Notes under the pieces: generated by a model
What the model was told of the DNA's origin: nothing
Databases searched by the model: none
What the model saw: the letters and a program-made list of their open reading frames with translations, nothing else
Source of the DNA: Mycoplasmataceae bacterium
GTDB lineage: Bacteria > Bacillota_I > Bacilli_A > Mycoplasmatales > Mycoplasmoidaceae
Direction: 5' to 3'
DNA length: 64,000 nucleotides
NCBI GenBank assembly: GCA_020024755.1
Contig: JAHHTH010000001.1
Coordinates: 248,001 to 312,000 of the forward strand
Program-made: the position numbers and the translations under genes
In this document: piece by piece, positions 34,023 through 45,384 of the stretch
Numbering within the stretch: the first letter of the stretch is position 1
Layout of the letters: each line of letters starts with the position of its first letter

Positions 34023-34984
34023 TGTCTAAACCAAAAATAGTCTTTTTTGGTACACCTTGAATAGCTAAAGAGTGTCTAGAAACAATTCATCAATTAGATG
34101 TTGATGTAGTTGCTGTAGTTTCTCAACCAGATAGAGAAATGAACCGTAAAAAAGAGATAGTTTTTAGTGAAGTAAAACAATATTGTTTAGATCATAATAT
34201 TAAAATTTTGCAACCAGTTAAATTATCTGAGGCTTATGATGAACTGAGTCAATTAGATGCAGACATTTTTATTACATGTGCATATGGACAATTTATAAGT
34301 GAAAAAATTCTTTCACTGCCAAAATTTGGTTGTGTGAATGTGCATGCTTCATTACTACCTAAACTAAGAGGTGGGGCTCCTATTCATTGAGCTATTATCA
34401 ATGGTGATCAAGAAACTGGTATCACATTTATGTATACAATAAAAAAGATGGATGCTGGTAATATCATACTAAAAGAATCTATTCCGATTACCAGTCAAGA
34501 TACATATAAGAGCATGTTAGTTAAATTAGCTGAACTTGCTAAATCTATGTTGAACAAACACTTATTGGATTTAATAAAACCAAATGTCGAATCAATAGAA
34601 CAAAATGAACAGGAAGTAACTATTGGATTAAATATTAAAAAAGAAGATGAGTTTATTAAATTTAATAATTCATGCAAACTTGTAGATTGTCAAATTAGAG
34701 GTTTATATGATAAGCCAATGGCTAAATTTGAAATGGATAATATAATTTATAAAGTGCATGCAGCTAAAATAACTACAATTAAATCTTCTAAAACTCCAGG
34801 AACAATAACTACAATAAATAAAGAAGGATTGTTTGTGGCAACAGAAGACTTTGATATTTGCTTAACAACAATCCAACAACCTAATAAGAAAGCTATGAAT
34901 GTTTCAGAAATATTAAATGGCTCTCACCCATTTGTTCAAGATAAAAAATTAAACGTAAACCTGCAAACTATTTTAAATAAGTAA
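34022..34984 (+). CDS. fmt: Methionyl-tRNA formyltransferase
   Basis: Formylates the initiator Met-tRNA using 10-formyl-tetrahydrofolate. FFGTPWIA at the N-terminus, the catalytic/folate motif NVHASLLPKLRGGAPIHWA (near residue 107) with its Asn and His, and MDAGNI with the conserved Asp are all present. A C-terminal OB-like tRNA-binding domain follows (VDCQIRGLYDKPMAKF). 320 residues, normal length. Start is GTG 34022; this keeps the KIVFFGTP strand, whereas the next ATG at 34139 would delete 39 residues of the domain. Coupled to the upstream membrane protein gene. Confidence 0.95.
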
Positions 34985-35001
34985 ATGCTATTAAATATAA
35001 A

Positions 35002-35574
35002 TTAAAGATTAGACTTAATAACATCATCCTTTAATCTTTGATAATCACTATCATCAATTAAACCTTTGTGTTTTAGAGAATCTAATTTAGCTAATTTGTC
35101 TTGTATGCTTGATTTAGGTGTAACTGGTGCTTGTTGATATGTTTTAGTAGTAGAGAAAACATCATATCTATTATTATTAACTCTACTATCAAAGACATTT
35201 GATGGATTCTTATTATCATTAGATAGCATACCTTTAATTACACCTAAATAAACATAATAAAATAATGCACATGTAGATCCAACAAAGCATATAGTGACTA
35301 AACCAAAGATTTTTACTGTATTAGATTTATCACATCAATTCAAAAGTACTAAACAAAGAATCAATGCAATAAAATCAAATAGACCAAAACAACTAAAACC
35401 AATAATTATAAAATAGAATTGTGGTGTTGATGCCAATTGTATTGCGCAAAGAGCTAACACGAATGCTACAATGCATAAAACACTAAAAACTCATGCAGAG
35501 ATATAAGTTTTCATATAACTTTTTTCTTTACCATTGGTTTTATTTAATTTGACTTCATCATTAATATTATTCAT
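35002..35574 (-). CDS. Membrane protein with C-terminal SHOCT-like domain (190 aa)
   Basis: Three membrane helices between residues 25 and 115 (WVFSVLCIVAFVLALCAIQL, FGLFDFIALILCLVLL, VTICFVGSTCALFYYVYLGV). A polar linker follows, and a final 30-residue motif: IQDKLAKLDSLKHKGLIDD followed by SDYQRLKDDVI. This matches the short C-terminal SHOCT pattern (L-x-x-L-x-x-G-x-[IL]-[ST]-x-x-E/D-[FY]-x-x-x-K). The ATG overlaps the stop of the upstream gene by 8 bases (ATGAATAA). SHOCT motifs often act as oligomerisation or targeting tails. Confidence 0.78.
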
Positions 35575-37123
35575 CGCTCTGCACCTCACATTTAGAAATG
35601 ATTTTTATAATTTGATCAATATATGTTTCATTAATAGTATTAGTAGCTAGTAAGAAACAAATGTATCCATTATCTATTATAAGATGTTGTAGCCCATATT
35701 CTTTATTCATTTTTTCATAAATCAATTCTAATTCAAATGTACTTGCTTCATCTATATTAGAAGTATTTCAATAATATGATTTGTGATATTGAACATCATC
35801 TCTAATTTTAGATGTATATAAATAACCAAGTTTTTTAGTAAATTCATCAAATAATCTAAATATTCTATTAGATTGAAGTGGCAATTGACCATTAATGGCT
35901 CATTGCAATTCAAAACCTGAAACTTTATTGTGAGAACTATCGAATCTCATTTCAAGTCTTCTTGTATTTACAGCCATAACTTCTATAATTGCATAGTCAT
36001 TGCCTTTTTTAGTGATTTTTTCTTGAACTTCACCTTCATGATACATATAACTTCCATATTCATCTGGTGTGTTATATTGAATAATTTTATTCTCAGCTAT
36101 TAAATATTGAATTAATCTATTTGCATTTTTAGTAACATCAACATAGATTGTGTCGGCAATTAGTTTATTTATTAACCTAGTTTGATATTCTGAATCTATA
36201 ATTGGAATAATAGTCGCAAATGCTAATGAACAATACTTATCATGACAAAAATCAATTATATCTTTTGCAACCATTTCAATATATGAATTTATATTCATGA
36301 AATAATTATTTAGATATTGTAAATTTAATGAACTTGCATCATAATTTGTTGTCATATATTTTTGATTATATTCATTGAAGATAAAAGATCCTGTTTTATG
36401 GATATAAAATTCAGGTTTAATTAATTCCTTATTTAAACGTAAAAATTGCTCTTGAAAATATGGTGTAAAATACATTAGAACTTCAGTATCATTTGTTCAA
36501 CTTCATCTAAATCTTTTACTAAAATCTCGATTTTCAAAAATAGAATACTTCTTACCTCATTTATTAGTTCCTTCTAGTACAAAACTTAAATCAGGAAGAA
36601 TATTTGTAAAAAGTACTGATACTCTTTTTTTAGTTAATCCAGTCCGAGAAAATATGTTGAAATCTAGAGTCATTGGCTCATGAAATTTAATAGATGCTTT
36701 ATTAATTATCAAATGATTATTAAAGATTCCTCACGAAGAGCTATAGTTATTTTGTATTAAGTTTGAAGTTCAATCAAAATCTAAAAATTCTTTATTTTTT
36801 TCTATTAGTTCTTCAGATATCATTCCGATATATTCATATTCAAAATCTTCTCTCATAATTTTCTTACAAATAGAGCTTGGAGAAAGAATATCCATTAGTT
36901 GAGTTTTTAGTAAAACTAATTCCTCTAATTGAGCTTCATTTTCGCTCTTTTTTTTACTTGAAATTTCAGCTTCTAACAAAGTAATTTTATCAACTAAATT
37001 TTGTGGAATTTTACTGATAGCATGTTCAATTCTCGATTGAATTTTAGGAAGATATTTTGATTCTCATGAAACATCATCAAACACAACATCTTTAGCTTGA
37101 AATTTAAATTTTTTAACTGACAT
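35567..37123 (-). CDS. Hypothetical soluble protein (518 aa)
   Basis: Starts MSVKKFKFQAKDVVFDD. Residues 30-75 are a charged helical region (LLEAEISSKKKSENEAQLEE). The middle is alpha/beta with many aromatic residues (FFYTPYFQEQFL-type, EFYIHKTGSFIFNEYNQKY). No membrane segment, no nucleotide-binding motif. Nine or so TGA Trp codons. Overlaps and is probably coupled to the SHOCT-like membrane protein, suggesting a two-component membrane and cytosol complex. Function unknown. Confidence 0.72.
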
Positions 37124-37231
37124 TTTTAAATAATAAACCCTTTAAATAACGATAAAATTTACAAAATAAACAATAGAAATTTGCACGATTTAAATGCTTA
37201 AAAAGCAACAAAATATCATACAAATAAAAGT

Positions 37232-37308
37232 GTCACTACACACAAGAAGCGTCTTAATGCTGCTATGTTTCCATCCTGACATGGTTCGACTCTTAATGTT
37301 GTAATGAC
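37232..37308 (-). ncRNA. ffs: Signal recognition particle RNA (4.5S-like)
   Basis: The minus strand holds the universal SRP helix 8: GTCAGG, then ATG-GAAA-CAT, then AGCAGC. The asymmetric loop and GNRA tetraloop are the Ffh-binding site. Ends pair: GTCATTAC with GTAGTGAC (one G-U). Transcript length is about 77 bases. The 5' end falls exactly 7 bases after the TATAAT box. No coding frame is lost here; the region is the gap between the 518-aa gene and the Gln-rich gene. Confidence 0.9.
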
Positions 37309-37314
37309 ATTCAA

Positions 37315-37342
37315 ATTATACAAGAAATACTCTAAAATCAAA
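37315..37342 (-). promoter_or_regulatory. Promoter of ffs
   Basis: -10 TATAAT at 37315-37320 with a TTTGAT-like -35 at 37337-37342, 16-base spacer, giving a start at 37308. Confidence 0.6.
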
Positions 37343-37398
37343 GATTTTTTCAACTTTTATAGTAAAATTATAATAATTTATTATTATAGGAGTTTAAT

Positions 37399-38802
37399 AT
37401 GCCTTGATTTGGGAAAAAGAAAAAAGCAGAGAAACAAAAAGAAAAATTGAGACAACAACAAGCTATTAACCAACCAGCTAGTGGTGTTGTTTCTCAACAA
37501 AAAGATAGTTTTGATGTAGATCCAGCATTCTTTGAAAGTGATAAAGTTAAGATTAATGAGTTCTTAACTGATGATAAAGAATTTATTAGAACAAGAATGA
37601 TTAATGATTGTCCTAATGGTGACTATAGAAATCTTGAATTCAATGAAAATCTAGCTGAAATCAAAGAAAGACTATCTAAAGATGAAGCTGCTTTTGAACA
37701 AATCAAATCAACAATTAAGATTAATGAAGCATCTGCTATGAATGATTTTGAAATTGCTAAAAACAGAGCAATCAATACATTAGCAAGTGAAGAGCCATAT
37801 TATGTAAACTCTACAAATTATTCTGAAAAACAAATCAATAAAATTGCAAAAGGTATCACTAAAGAATACCAACATATTACTGATAAAACTGCTAAGTTAT
37901 TAAAAGCTGAACATACAAAAATTTTAGACTTAAATGAAATCAATGAAACTATGGTTAGTAAAAATAGTTACACCGAACAAGGTGGTACACAAACAGTAGA
38001 TCCATACAACTCAGTAAATGGTGGAGTTAATAGATTTGATACACTTATGAGAATTCACGAAAACAACCATAAGGCTGGAGAAAACTTCAAAGTAAGTGAT
38101 GAAGAATTAGAAGATTTAAAAGAAATTAAAGTAACATCTAGAATTGGTACAAGTGATAGTGAAGAGTTAGGACCTAAAACTAAAAAACTAACAGTTAATT
38201 TCTCTAATGATGAAGAAAAAGCATCAAATGAATATCAATCAAATGATAGAAGTGATATTGTTCCAGAACAATTTGTTGCACCACGTAATCCAACTAGAAC
38301 TATTAGTTTAGATCAACCAATACAACAACCGCAACAACAACCTCAACCACAACAACAATATCAAACTGTTAATCTTAATAGAACTCAAAGTTTAAATTAT
38401 CAACAACCAATGAATACTAGAATGATAAATAACAACTATAATCCAACTAGAAGTTTGTTTGGAAACAGAACTGGATATTTATCATCTCAATCAACTACTA
38501 GTGTTGCCAAACCAGTTGAAATTACTAAAATTGATGATTTAATTGTTAGAGACATTGAAAACAAAACTAACAAATATATGTCTACTAGAAGTTTATTGAC
38601 TGAAGATAATATTGACAAAAGAACTATGCCTTTAAACTCTTCAACATCAAGTTATAGAACTAACAGAGTAACTGAATCATTATACAAAAATCAAAATTTA
38701 AATAATAGCAGATTAATTCCATACAATGAAGTAAAAATGGATCACAGAGTTAGAAAATCTCAAAGAAGAGAATTTAAATTTATAAATGGAGGAAGCTTCT
38801 AA
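37399..38802 (+). CDS. Gln-rich disordered protein (467 aa)
   Basis: Starts MPWFGKKKKAEKQKEKLRQQ; the TGA Trp at codon 3 and AGGAG ribosome site decide the start. Residues 30-200 are helical and acidic. Residues 200-467 are disordered with a Gln/Pro run (QQPQQQPQPQQQ near residue 300). Repeated short motifs are seen: PTRTISLD, NLNRTQSLNY, PTRSLFGN, STRSLLTED, DKRTMPLN. No membrane segment, no enzyme motif. The gene reads into plsC with 2 bases between, so it is co-transcribed with it. A cytoskeletal or scaffold role is inferred only from composition and shared motifs. Confidence 0.78.
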
Positions 38803-38804
38803 AG

Positions 38805-39626
38805 ATGGCAAATAAATTTGGAAATGGTTGCAAAACATTTTTCTGAGCATTAGGATATCCTCTTGTAGGTTTACATGCACTTATCAGATTAACTGTTTTA
38901 AAAAGAAAGAATAAGAAATATCAAAAAAATCCAGAAGATTTCTTACCTGAAGAAAGATATAAAATTGTAAACACAATTGTAAAGGCTGTAAGATATTTAA
39001 AGCATGTCAAAATTACAAATGTAGAAGGTAAAGAAAAAATTGCAAGAAAGGCTCAATTGATTATTTGCAATCACCGTTCAAATTTAGATCCAATCTTACT
39101 TTATGGATTTTTATACGACAAGCTAGCAAATAATTTTGTTTTTGTTGCTAAAAAAGAATTGAAAGATTCAAAACTAGGTCATGTATTTGATTTTGTAGAC
39201 ACTTTATACCTTGATAGAGATAACTTAAGAGATGGTATTAAATTAATTGAAAAACAAAAAGAAATCCTTAAATCAGGAAAGATTGTTGTAGTATTTCCTG
39301 AAGGTACTAGAAATACTGAATCTGAATTATTGGAATTTAAACCAGGAGCTTTTGAACCATCATATGCAGCACTTACTCCTATTCTTCCATTAATTATCAC
39401 AAACACTAACCAACATCTAGAAGATAAGAAACAATTTAAGGGTGAAAGAAAACCTATTGAATTAAGAATTATGGATGAAGTTAAACCAACAAATTTTGTT
39501 TCAATAGATCGTGTAAATCTTGCTAAAAACTTACAAAGAAAAATGCAAGAAGAATACGACAAAATGATGCAACAAGAAAACAAAAAATCTCATAAAGAAT
39601 CAAAAGATAAAAAGAAAGAAAAATAA
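38805..39626 (+). CDS. plsC: 1-acyl-sn-glycerol-3-phosphate acyltransferase
   Basis: Adds the second acyl chain in phosphatidic acid synthesis at the membrane. The catalytic NHRSNLD motif (NHx4D, near residue 89) and the substrate motif FPEGTR (near residue 163) are present. A hydrophobic N-terminal segment (FFWALGYPLVGLHALI) anchors it. The last 25 residues are Lys/Glu/Gln-rich, an unusual extension. It follows the Gln-rich gene by 2 bases, with the ribosome site GGAGGAAG inside that gene's 3' end. 273 aa. Convergent with dnaE at 2 bases. Confidence 0.93.
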
Positions 39627-39628
39627 TA

Positions 39629-42499
39629 TTAGTCTTCTAATACACTAACTACAGAAAGGATTTGGACTTTATCAGTTCCAAGTCCTTTTAATTTAACTAC
39701 TGCATATTTACAGTTACTTAATGGACCATAAACTTTATCTGTAAAAGTTAATACTCTAAATTCTTTGTCGTTCTGTGAAAAATCAACAATCCCCATATCA
39801 GAGCCTTTTTTAGTTTTAGTGACTTTTACTTTTCTAATTTTCACTAAATAATTTGCTCCATAAATATCTTTATCCTCAATTAAACTAATATTTAGACTAT
39901 CTTTATATTTATCATAAACTCTAACTCAATCATTATTGCTAAATGAATAACCTAATAATTCCATTTCATTAGCTTCCATTTCTTCTTCTGACATTGGTTC
40001 ATAATCATTAGTTAATTTAAAGTCAAAGATATGCGAATCACCCATAATAATATTTGCTTTATCTACTATATCATCATAATTAGCTAGAATATAATTTCTA
40101 TCCACATTGAACTCATCAAAAGCACCAACTTTTACTAATTTCTCTACTATAGATCTTGTCACACCTTGTTGAGACATAATAGCAATAGTTTCATCTCATG
40201 TTTTAAATTCATAATTCTTTCTGACTTCTAATATTTTCTTACAAGCTTCTGCACCAAGACCTTTTATGTTAGTAAAACCAAACATTATTCCGCCATCATT
40301 TAGAGAAAATGATGCATCAGATTTAGTAATGGATACATTATATATTTTGATTCCTTTTAATTTTGCTTGAGCTATATATAAACTAGATTTTGCGCTGTCA
40401 CCATGTTCTAATAATACAGAGTAGAATTCTAGTGGATAATAATATTTTAGATAAGCCATTTGGTATGAAATTAAAGCATATGCAAGTGAGTGAGAATGGT
40501 TAAATCCATAATTAGCAAATTCTAAAATGAAATTATAAATATCGTTAGCTTCATTTTCTGAATAATTATTCTTTGTTGCAGCCTTTATAAATGAATCTCT
40601 CATTTCTTCAAAAAGTGATTCTTTCTTTTTAGAAATTGCTCTTCTGAAAATATCAGCTTCAGCAAGACTAAAATTAGTAACTGATCTAATTAATTCAATT
40701 ACTTGTTCTTGATAAATACAGAATCCAAGTGTTGGTTCAAAAGTTGGTTTTAAAGCATCATTTAGATATTTAGGTTCTAGAACTCCTTCTCTAGTTTTTA
40801 CATAATCAGGAATTAAAGATTGAGGCCCTGGTCTAAATAGAGCCGAACATATTGAAATATCTTCTAAACATTTAGGTTTAATTTTAGCAACAGTTTGAGT
40901 CATACCTGGTGATTCTAATTGAAATATACCAACAGTGTTACCTTTTGATAATTCAGCATAAACCTTACTATCATCTAATTTGATTTTACTTAAATCAATC
41001 TTTTCTTTCTTATTGATTCAAACTAATTCAATAATATCATTAATAATACTTAGATTTTTTAACCCAAGAATATCCATCTTAAATAAACCAAGTGATTCTA
41101 AATAATCCATAGACATTTCACTTAAATGTCATTGATCAATTCCATATTGAACAGGAATATATTCATACAATGGTTTATCACTAATTATAATACCAGCAGC
41201 ATGAGTTGATACTTGTCTTGGTACATTGATTATTTTCTTCGCTAATTCAAATAGTAGAGGATGTTCTTTTAAAGCAACTTCTAGTTTTTTGTTTTTATCA
41301 CAAGTATTTAAATCTTCTTCTTGTTCTAAAGTCAAACTTTTACAAATCATATCAATAATCTTGATATCAATATCTAAAATTCTTCCAATATCTCTTAAGG
41401 CCATCTTAGCTTTTATTCTTTGTAGTGCCATAATATATGATGTGTTATCAGGTCCATATTTATCAAAAATGTAATCAATAAGTTGTTGTCTTTTAGTATC
41501 CATAACATCAATATCAATATCCGGTAAAGACTTTCTTGATACATTTAAAAAACGCTCAAATATTAAACCATACTGAATTGGATCTAATTCAGTAATATCT
41601 AAACAATAAGCAACTAAACTACCAGCTGCTGAACCTCTTCCTGGTCCAATTCTAATATCATGTTTTTTTGCATAATTTACAAAGTCACTTACTATCAAAA
41701 AATAATTATCATAACCCATATTATGAATAACTTCTAATTCATAATTTAATCTATCGACATATACTTTAGAAACTGATCCGTTATTGCTAACTTTATCTTT
41801 TAAACCTTGTAAACACAATTCTTTAAGGTATTGTTCTTGAGTATAACCTTGAGGCACGTCATAAATGGCAAGCTTTTGTTTGAATGGTGGTAATTCTCAA
41901 TTACAAGATTGCACTAACTCTTGATTAGCTATCAATTGTTTTTCACTAAATTTTTTTGTTGCTTCTTCTTGAGACAATAAATATTCATCAAATTTTTCGT
42001 TCAATGGATATTCAGAAAGTTTTCCTTCATTCTTAATAGCATTTAAGGCATTTACAACAATTTGATCATCAAAATTTTTTGCTCTAGCTTTAGCGATTGC
42101 AAATTCTTTTGAACTATATGTGTTGGATGATTTGATAGTTACATCTCCGCTTAAGTGAATAACGTAACAATTTTTAGTAAGCAACAATTCAGGATCATAT
42201 TCACGTTCCAAATTTTTAAGTGAATGTAACTTAACAATTTCTTGGTATCCATCATTATTTTTAGCAATAGTTAGGTATTCTCCACCTTGATGATTAAATA
42301 TTAAACCAATTATTGGTTTAATCTTTTTATCCATACACTTATGATAAAACTCAATAGAACCAAATAAATTTACATCGGATAGTACTGCATAATCTAAATT
42401 ATTCTTAATTGAGTATTCAATAATATCATCCACGCATAAACAAGATGATAGTAATGAATATGTAGATATATTACAAATACTTATAAAATTTGGTGCCAT
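39629..42499 (-). CDS. dnaE: DNA polymerase III alpha subunit, DnaE type
   Basis: Replicative polymerase, 956 aa, shorter than the roughly 1,100 of most bacteria. An N-terminal PHP domain is followed by the polymerase core: IGPGRGSAAGSLVAYCL (near residue 310), the catalytic LPDIDIDVM (near residue 350), FRPGPQSLIPDY (near residue 555), GFCIYQEQV and NHSHSLAYALISYQMAYL (near residue 670). The OB/C-terminal region is present (YLVKIRKVKVTKTKKGSDMG). DnaE lacks the exonuclease of PolC; low-GC Gram-positives often carry both. It starts 2 bases after the stop of the small acidic gene, so the two share a transcript. Confidence 0.95.
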
Positions 42500-42501
42500 A
42501 A

Positions 42502-42726
42502 CTACTTTCTAGTAGATAACACATGTTTTATTTTTTTAATTTGTTCTTCAGACAATTTTTCGTGTTCTAATTTGTATTCAAGATCAGAAGTACTTAAAAA
42601 AGCATAACCATCATCATCTTCCATATCGAAGTCATCCATATCAAATGTCTTAGTTGGGGTTACTTTAAACTTTTCAAAATCTGTGTGATCTTCATCAACT
42701 GACAATTTTAATGTTTTCTTTGGCAT
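42502..42726 (-). CDS. Small acidic protein upstream of dnaE (74 aa)
   Basis: A 74-residue protein beginning MPKKTLKLSVDEDHTDFEKF. It has a T-P-T-K-T-F segment, an Asp/Glu/Met run (DMDDFDMEDDDGY) and a helical end (YKLEHEKLSEEQIKKIKHVL). Ribosome site AAGGAG. First gene of a unit with dnaE. The K-T-L-K-L and T-K-T-F-D-M strings resemble the short motif found in the acidic proteins at 27612-31330 and 37399. Role unknown. Confidence 0.72.
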   Translation of the reverse strand: MPKKTLKLSVDEDHTDFEKFKVTPTKTFDMDDFDMEDDDGYAFLSTSDLEYKLEHEKLSEEQIKKIKHVLSTRK

Positions 42727-42815
42727 GTTAAATACTCCTTATATGTATATATTATAAAATAAAAACGACTTTTTATTATATAAAAAGTTTATTTTCTTTT
42801 ATTTAATTTTCAAAA

Positions 42816-43190
42816 TTATTCAAATAGAGGTAAATATTCTTTTTTGTTTTTCTTATGTCTGTATCAAATTTCAATACAAATTGCAATAATAATAACTAAT
42901 AAGATTAATGCACCACCGATTGCAACGATTGGAACAAACATCTTAGACAGTTTAACTTGGTTTGGATCTGATATGCTTATATCTGATGTATCATCTTTTG
43001 AAGTATCTGGTTTAGCTGTTGCACTATGTGAATCACTAGTAGTTGCATCACTAGAAGCTTCTCCTGCTTGTTTTAAAGTTATAATTTTATTTTCACTTTG
43101 AGTAGATAATAATGGGATGGTTGTACCTGCTACAAACATACCTCCAATTATCAATGATCCTAATAAAAATTTTGTTTTATTTTTTTTCAT
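42816..43190 (-). CDS. Small type I membrane protein, Ser/Thr/Asp-rich (124 aa)
   Basis: Signal-like N-terminus (FLLGSLIIGGMFVAGTTIPLL), then a linker rich in Ser, Thr, Asp and Lys (SSDATTSDSHSATAKPDTSK), then a membrane helix (FVPIVAIGGALILLVIIIAICI) and a basic tail (YRHKKNKKEYLPLFE) reached through a TGA Trp. Same plan and size as 11436-11798, though sequence similarity is low. Preceded by a weak AGGATG site. Function unknown. Confidence 0.7.
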
Positions 43191-43322
43191 ATAAACAACA
43201 TCCTTACATCATTTCTATTATATCACTAATTGGCCTTTATTGCGGATAACATATTATTAAAATAATATTCTTTCTATTTTTCTTGCTTCAAAAATCACAA
43301 AATATATATAATAATAGGTACT

Positions 43323-44678
43323 ATGGATAGCAATAAAAATAAACTAATTGATGAATCTCCTGAAAGTAACTCAACAACAGATAGCGATAGAATCGATGAT
43401 CTGAGTTTTAGTGTACCATTACAAAAAGGAAATAAACCTAAACAAAAAGGTTCAAATATTATCAAATCATTTTTAGACTGTTTTCACCAATACCAAGGTA
43501 ATATTGAAACAGTTAATTTTAAATCTAGACTTGTTAAGTTCAATGCACTACTTAACAATAGAAAAGCAAGATATAAATTCTTAATAGTTATTTTAATTTC
43601 ATTTGTAATGGGTTTGATCACAACATTCTTTGTTAAAAACTCAGGATTATATTCGCTTGGTATTAATGGTATTTGACAAGGTATTGCTCGTATTTCTAAA
43701 ACTAGTATGTTAGTAAACGGTAATAGTGTGGCTTTAGCAGATCAAATTTATAACATTATCTTTTGAACTATGGTGGTTGTTACTAATATTCCACTTGTAA
43801 TATTTGCCTACAAACATATTTCAAAACAATTTGCCTATTTGACTATTATCTATGTATTCTGTTCACAAATGTTTGGTTATGTCTTAGAATTTGCTGGAGC
43901 TCTTGATAATATTCATTTATTTGGAAATCCTAATACTTTACCAGATTTAAGTTCTTTTGTAAAAGATCCTGTCTTAGCTGAAGAATTATCTAAATCAATA
44001 AGCTTTAGTAGATGAGGAACATCAGGAAATGTTTCGTTAATGATTTATGGTATAACATACGGATTAATTTCTGGTTTTTGTTATACATTAGTTTTAATGG
44101 TTGGTGGAAGTACTGGTGGTGCTGATATAATCGGCGTTTACTATGCAAAGAAGAAAACAAAACCAATCGGTACATTATTACTAATCTTAAATAATATTTG
44201 TTTGTTTACTTCAACAATTATTGGTACATTAGGTTCTCTACTTGTAATTAATCCTGAACTTGTTTCTCAATCTCAAGTTTACTTTGACAGATTAGAAGTT
44301 GATAGTGGTCAGTCAGCTTCCAATATTATTCAAGCTATATTATCACCTAACTGAGTTTTCTCTGCATTGATGGCAATCATAGGTGGAGTTGTAGTTGATT
44401 ACTTCTATCCTAAGTCAAAATTTGTACAAATTAAGGTTTATACAAATGATGCAGAATCATTTAGAAAATCATTACAACTTATTGGCTACAAACATGATAT
44501 CTATGTGAATAAAATTAGAGAAGGCTTAGATGATTCAAATTTCTATACAATTGAAACAATTTGTATGTATATTGAATTATCATCTGTAATTAGTGCAATT
44601 AGAGCAGTAGATAAACAAAGTTTAATTACTATTAATAAACTTCAAGATATTGATGGTGATATGTTTGTAATCAAATAG
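43323..44678 (+). CDS. YitT/DUF161-family membrane protein with DUF2179 domain (451 aa)
   Basis: A cytosolic N-terminal extension of about 85 residues (Ser/Asp/Lys-rich) precedes a membrane domain with about six helices, including GLITTFFVKNSGLYSLGING and the loop VGGSTGGADIIGVYYAKKK, a YitT-type signature. The C-terminal domain (VQIKVYTNDAESFRKSLQLIG to DGDMFVIK) is of the DUF2179 type, a small alpha/beta unit that in related proteins is thought to sense a ligand. Two or three TGA Trp. The TATAAT lies 12 bases before ATG. Substrate unknown; the long N-terminus is unusual. Confidence 0.85.
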
Positions 44679-44717
44679 AATTCTTTTCTATAATAATATT
44701 GTCAAGGTTAGGTAAAA

Positions 44718-45056
44718 ATGAAACTAGATATACCAAAAATAAATGAAGTTTTAAATTCAGTCACTGAATACAATAAATCAAATGCATTGATGTGCTTAAA
44801 AGAATTTAGACAAGAAACTGAAAAATATCAAGATGATATAGAAAAATCTAATCTTTATGCAATTGCTCTAGGTGAAGTATTAAAAGTATTAGATAAACCA
44901 TTTACTAATAAAGATATTTCAATGACTGGTTTACAATTCTTAATGGTATTTGTTGCCACTAAAATGAAACTCAAAGATTCAGTTAGAATTAATGATCAAA
45001 TAAATGATTTATATAAATTATGTTTAGAATTTTTAAAAGATATGAACAAAAATTAG
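44718..45056 (+). CDS. Small helical protein (112 aa)
   Basis: MKLDIPKINEVLNSVTEYNK at the start; all-helical by composition, no membrane segment. AAGGTTAGG ribosome site. First of five consecutive genes (44718-47271) for helical, mostly acidic proteins with tight spacing. Weak similarity in length and pattern to the next gene. Function unknown. Confidence 0.7.
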   Translation: MKLDIPKINEVLNSVTEYNKSNALMCLKEFRQETEKYQDDIEKSNLYAIALGEVLKVLDKPFTNKDISMTGLQFLMVFVATKMKLKDSVRINDQINDLYKLCLEFLKDMNKN

Positions 45057-45064
45057 AGGTTAAT

Positions 45065-45370
45065 ATGAACAATTTAGAAAACTTTATCAATCAATTACAT
45101 GAATACACAAAGACATTTGTGAAAGACTTTAATAAAAAATTGAAACAAGATGAAAAAGAATATGAACCATTCATTCAAACTGCATCTTATATTGTTGATA
45201 TGATGGAAACAAAATTTGCTAATGAACTTCCATCATTAAATGATGAAAAATACCAAGCTAAATTAGTTGGTACTGTTGCAATTATTTTTATCAATGCTAT
45301 TACAATCAAAGATGAACAAGCAATTATGTACAAAAAAGAAATAGAATCTACTATTGGGTTGAATGAATAA
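45065..45370 (+). CDS. Small helical protein (101 aa)
   Basis: Starts MNNLENFINQLHEYTKTFVKDF. I chose ATG 45065, preceded by GAGGTTA, 8 bases after the previous stop, rather than an upstream in-frame ATG inside that gene. Helical, acidic, one hydrophobic helix near residue 75 (AKLVGTVAIIFINAITI). Shares size and helical pattern with the preceding gene and may be its diverged duplicate. Function unknown. Confidence 0.68.
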   Translation: MNNLENFINQLHEYTKTFVKDFNKKLKQDEKEYEPFIQTASYIVDMMETKFANELPSLNDEKYQAKLVGTVAIIFINAITIKDEQAIMYKKEIESTIGLNE

Positions 45371-45384
45371 ACTAAATATTAATC

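Noticed and set aside
38330..38365. Caa/cag run as a possible phase-variable simple repeat
   Set aside because: It encodes an irregular Gln/Pro stretch in frame; repeat units are three bases, so length changes would not shift the frame.
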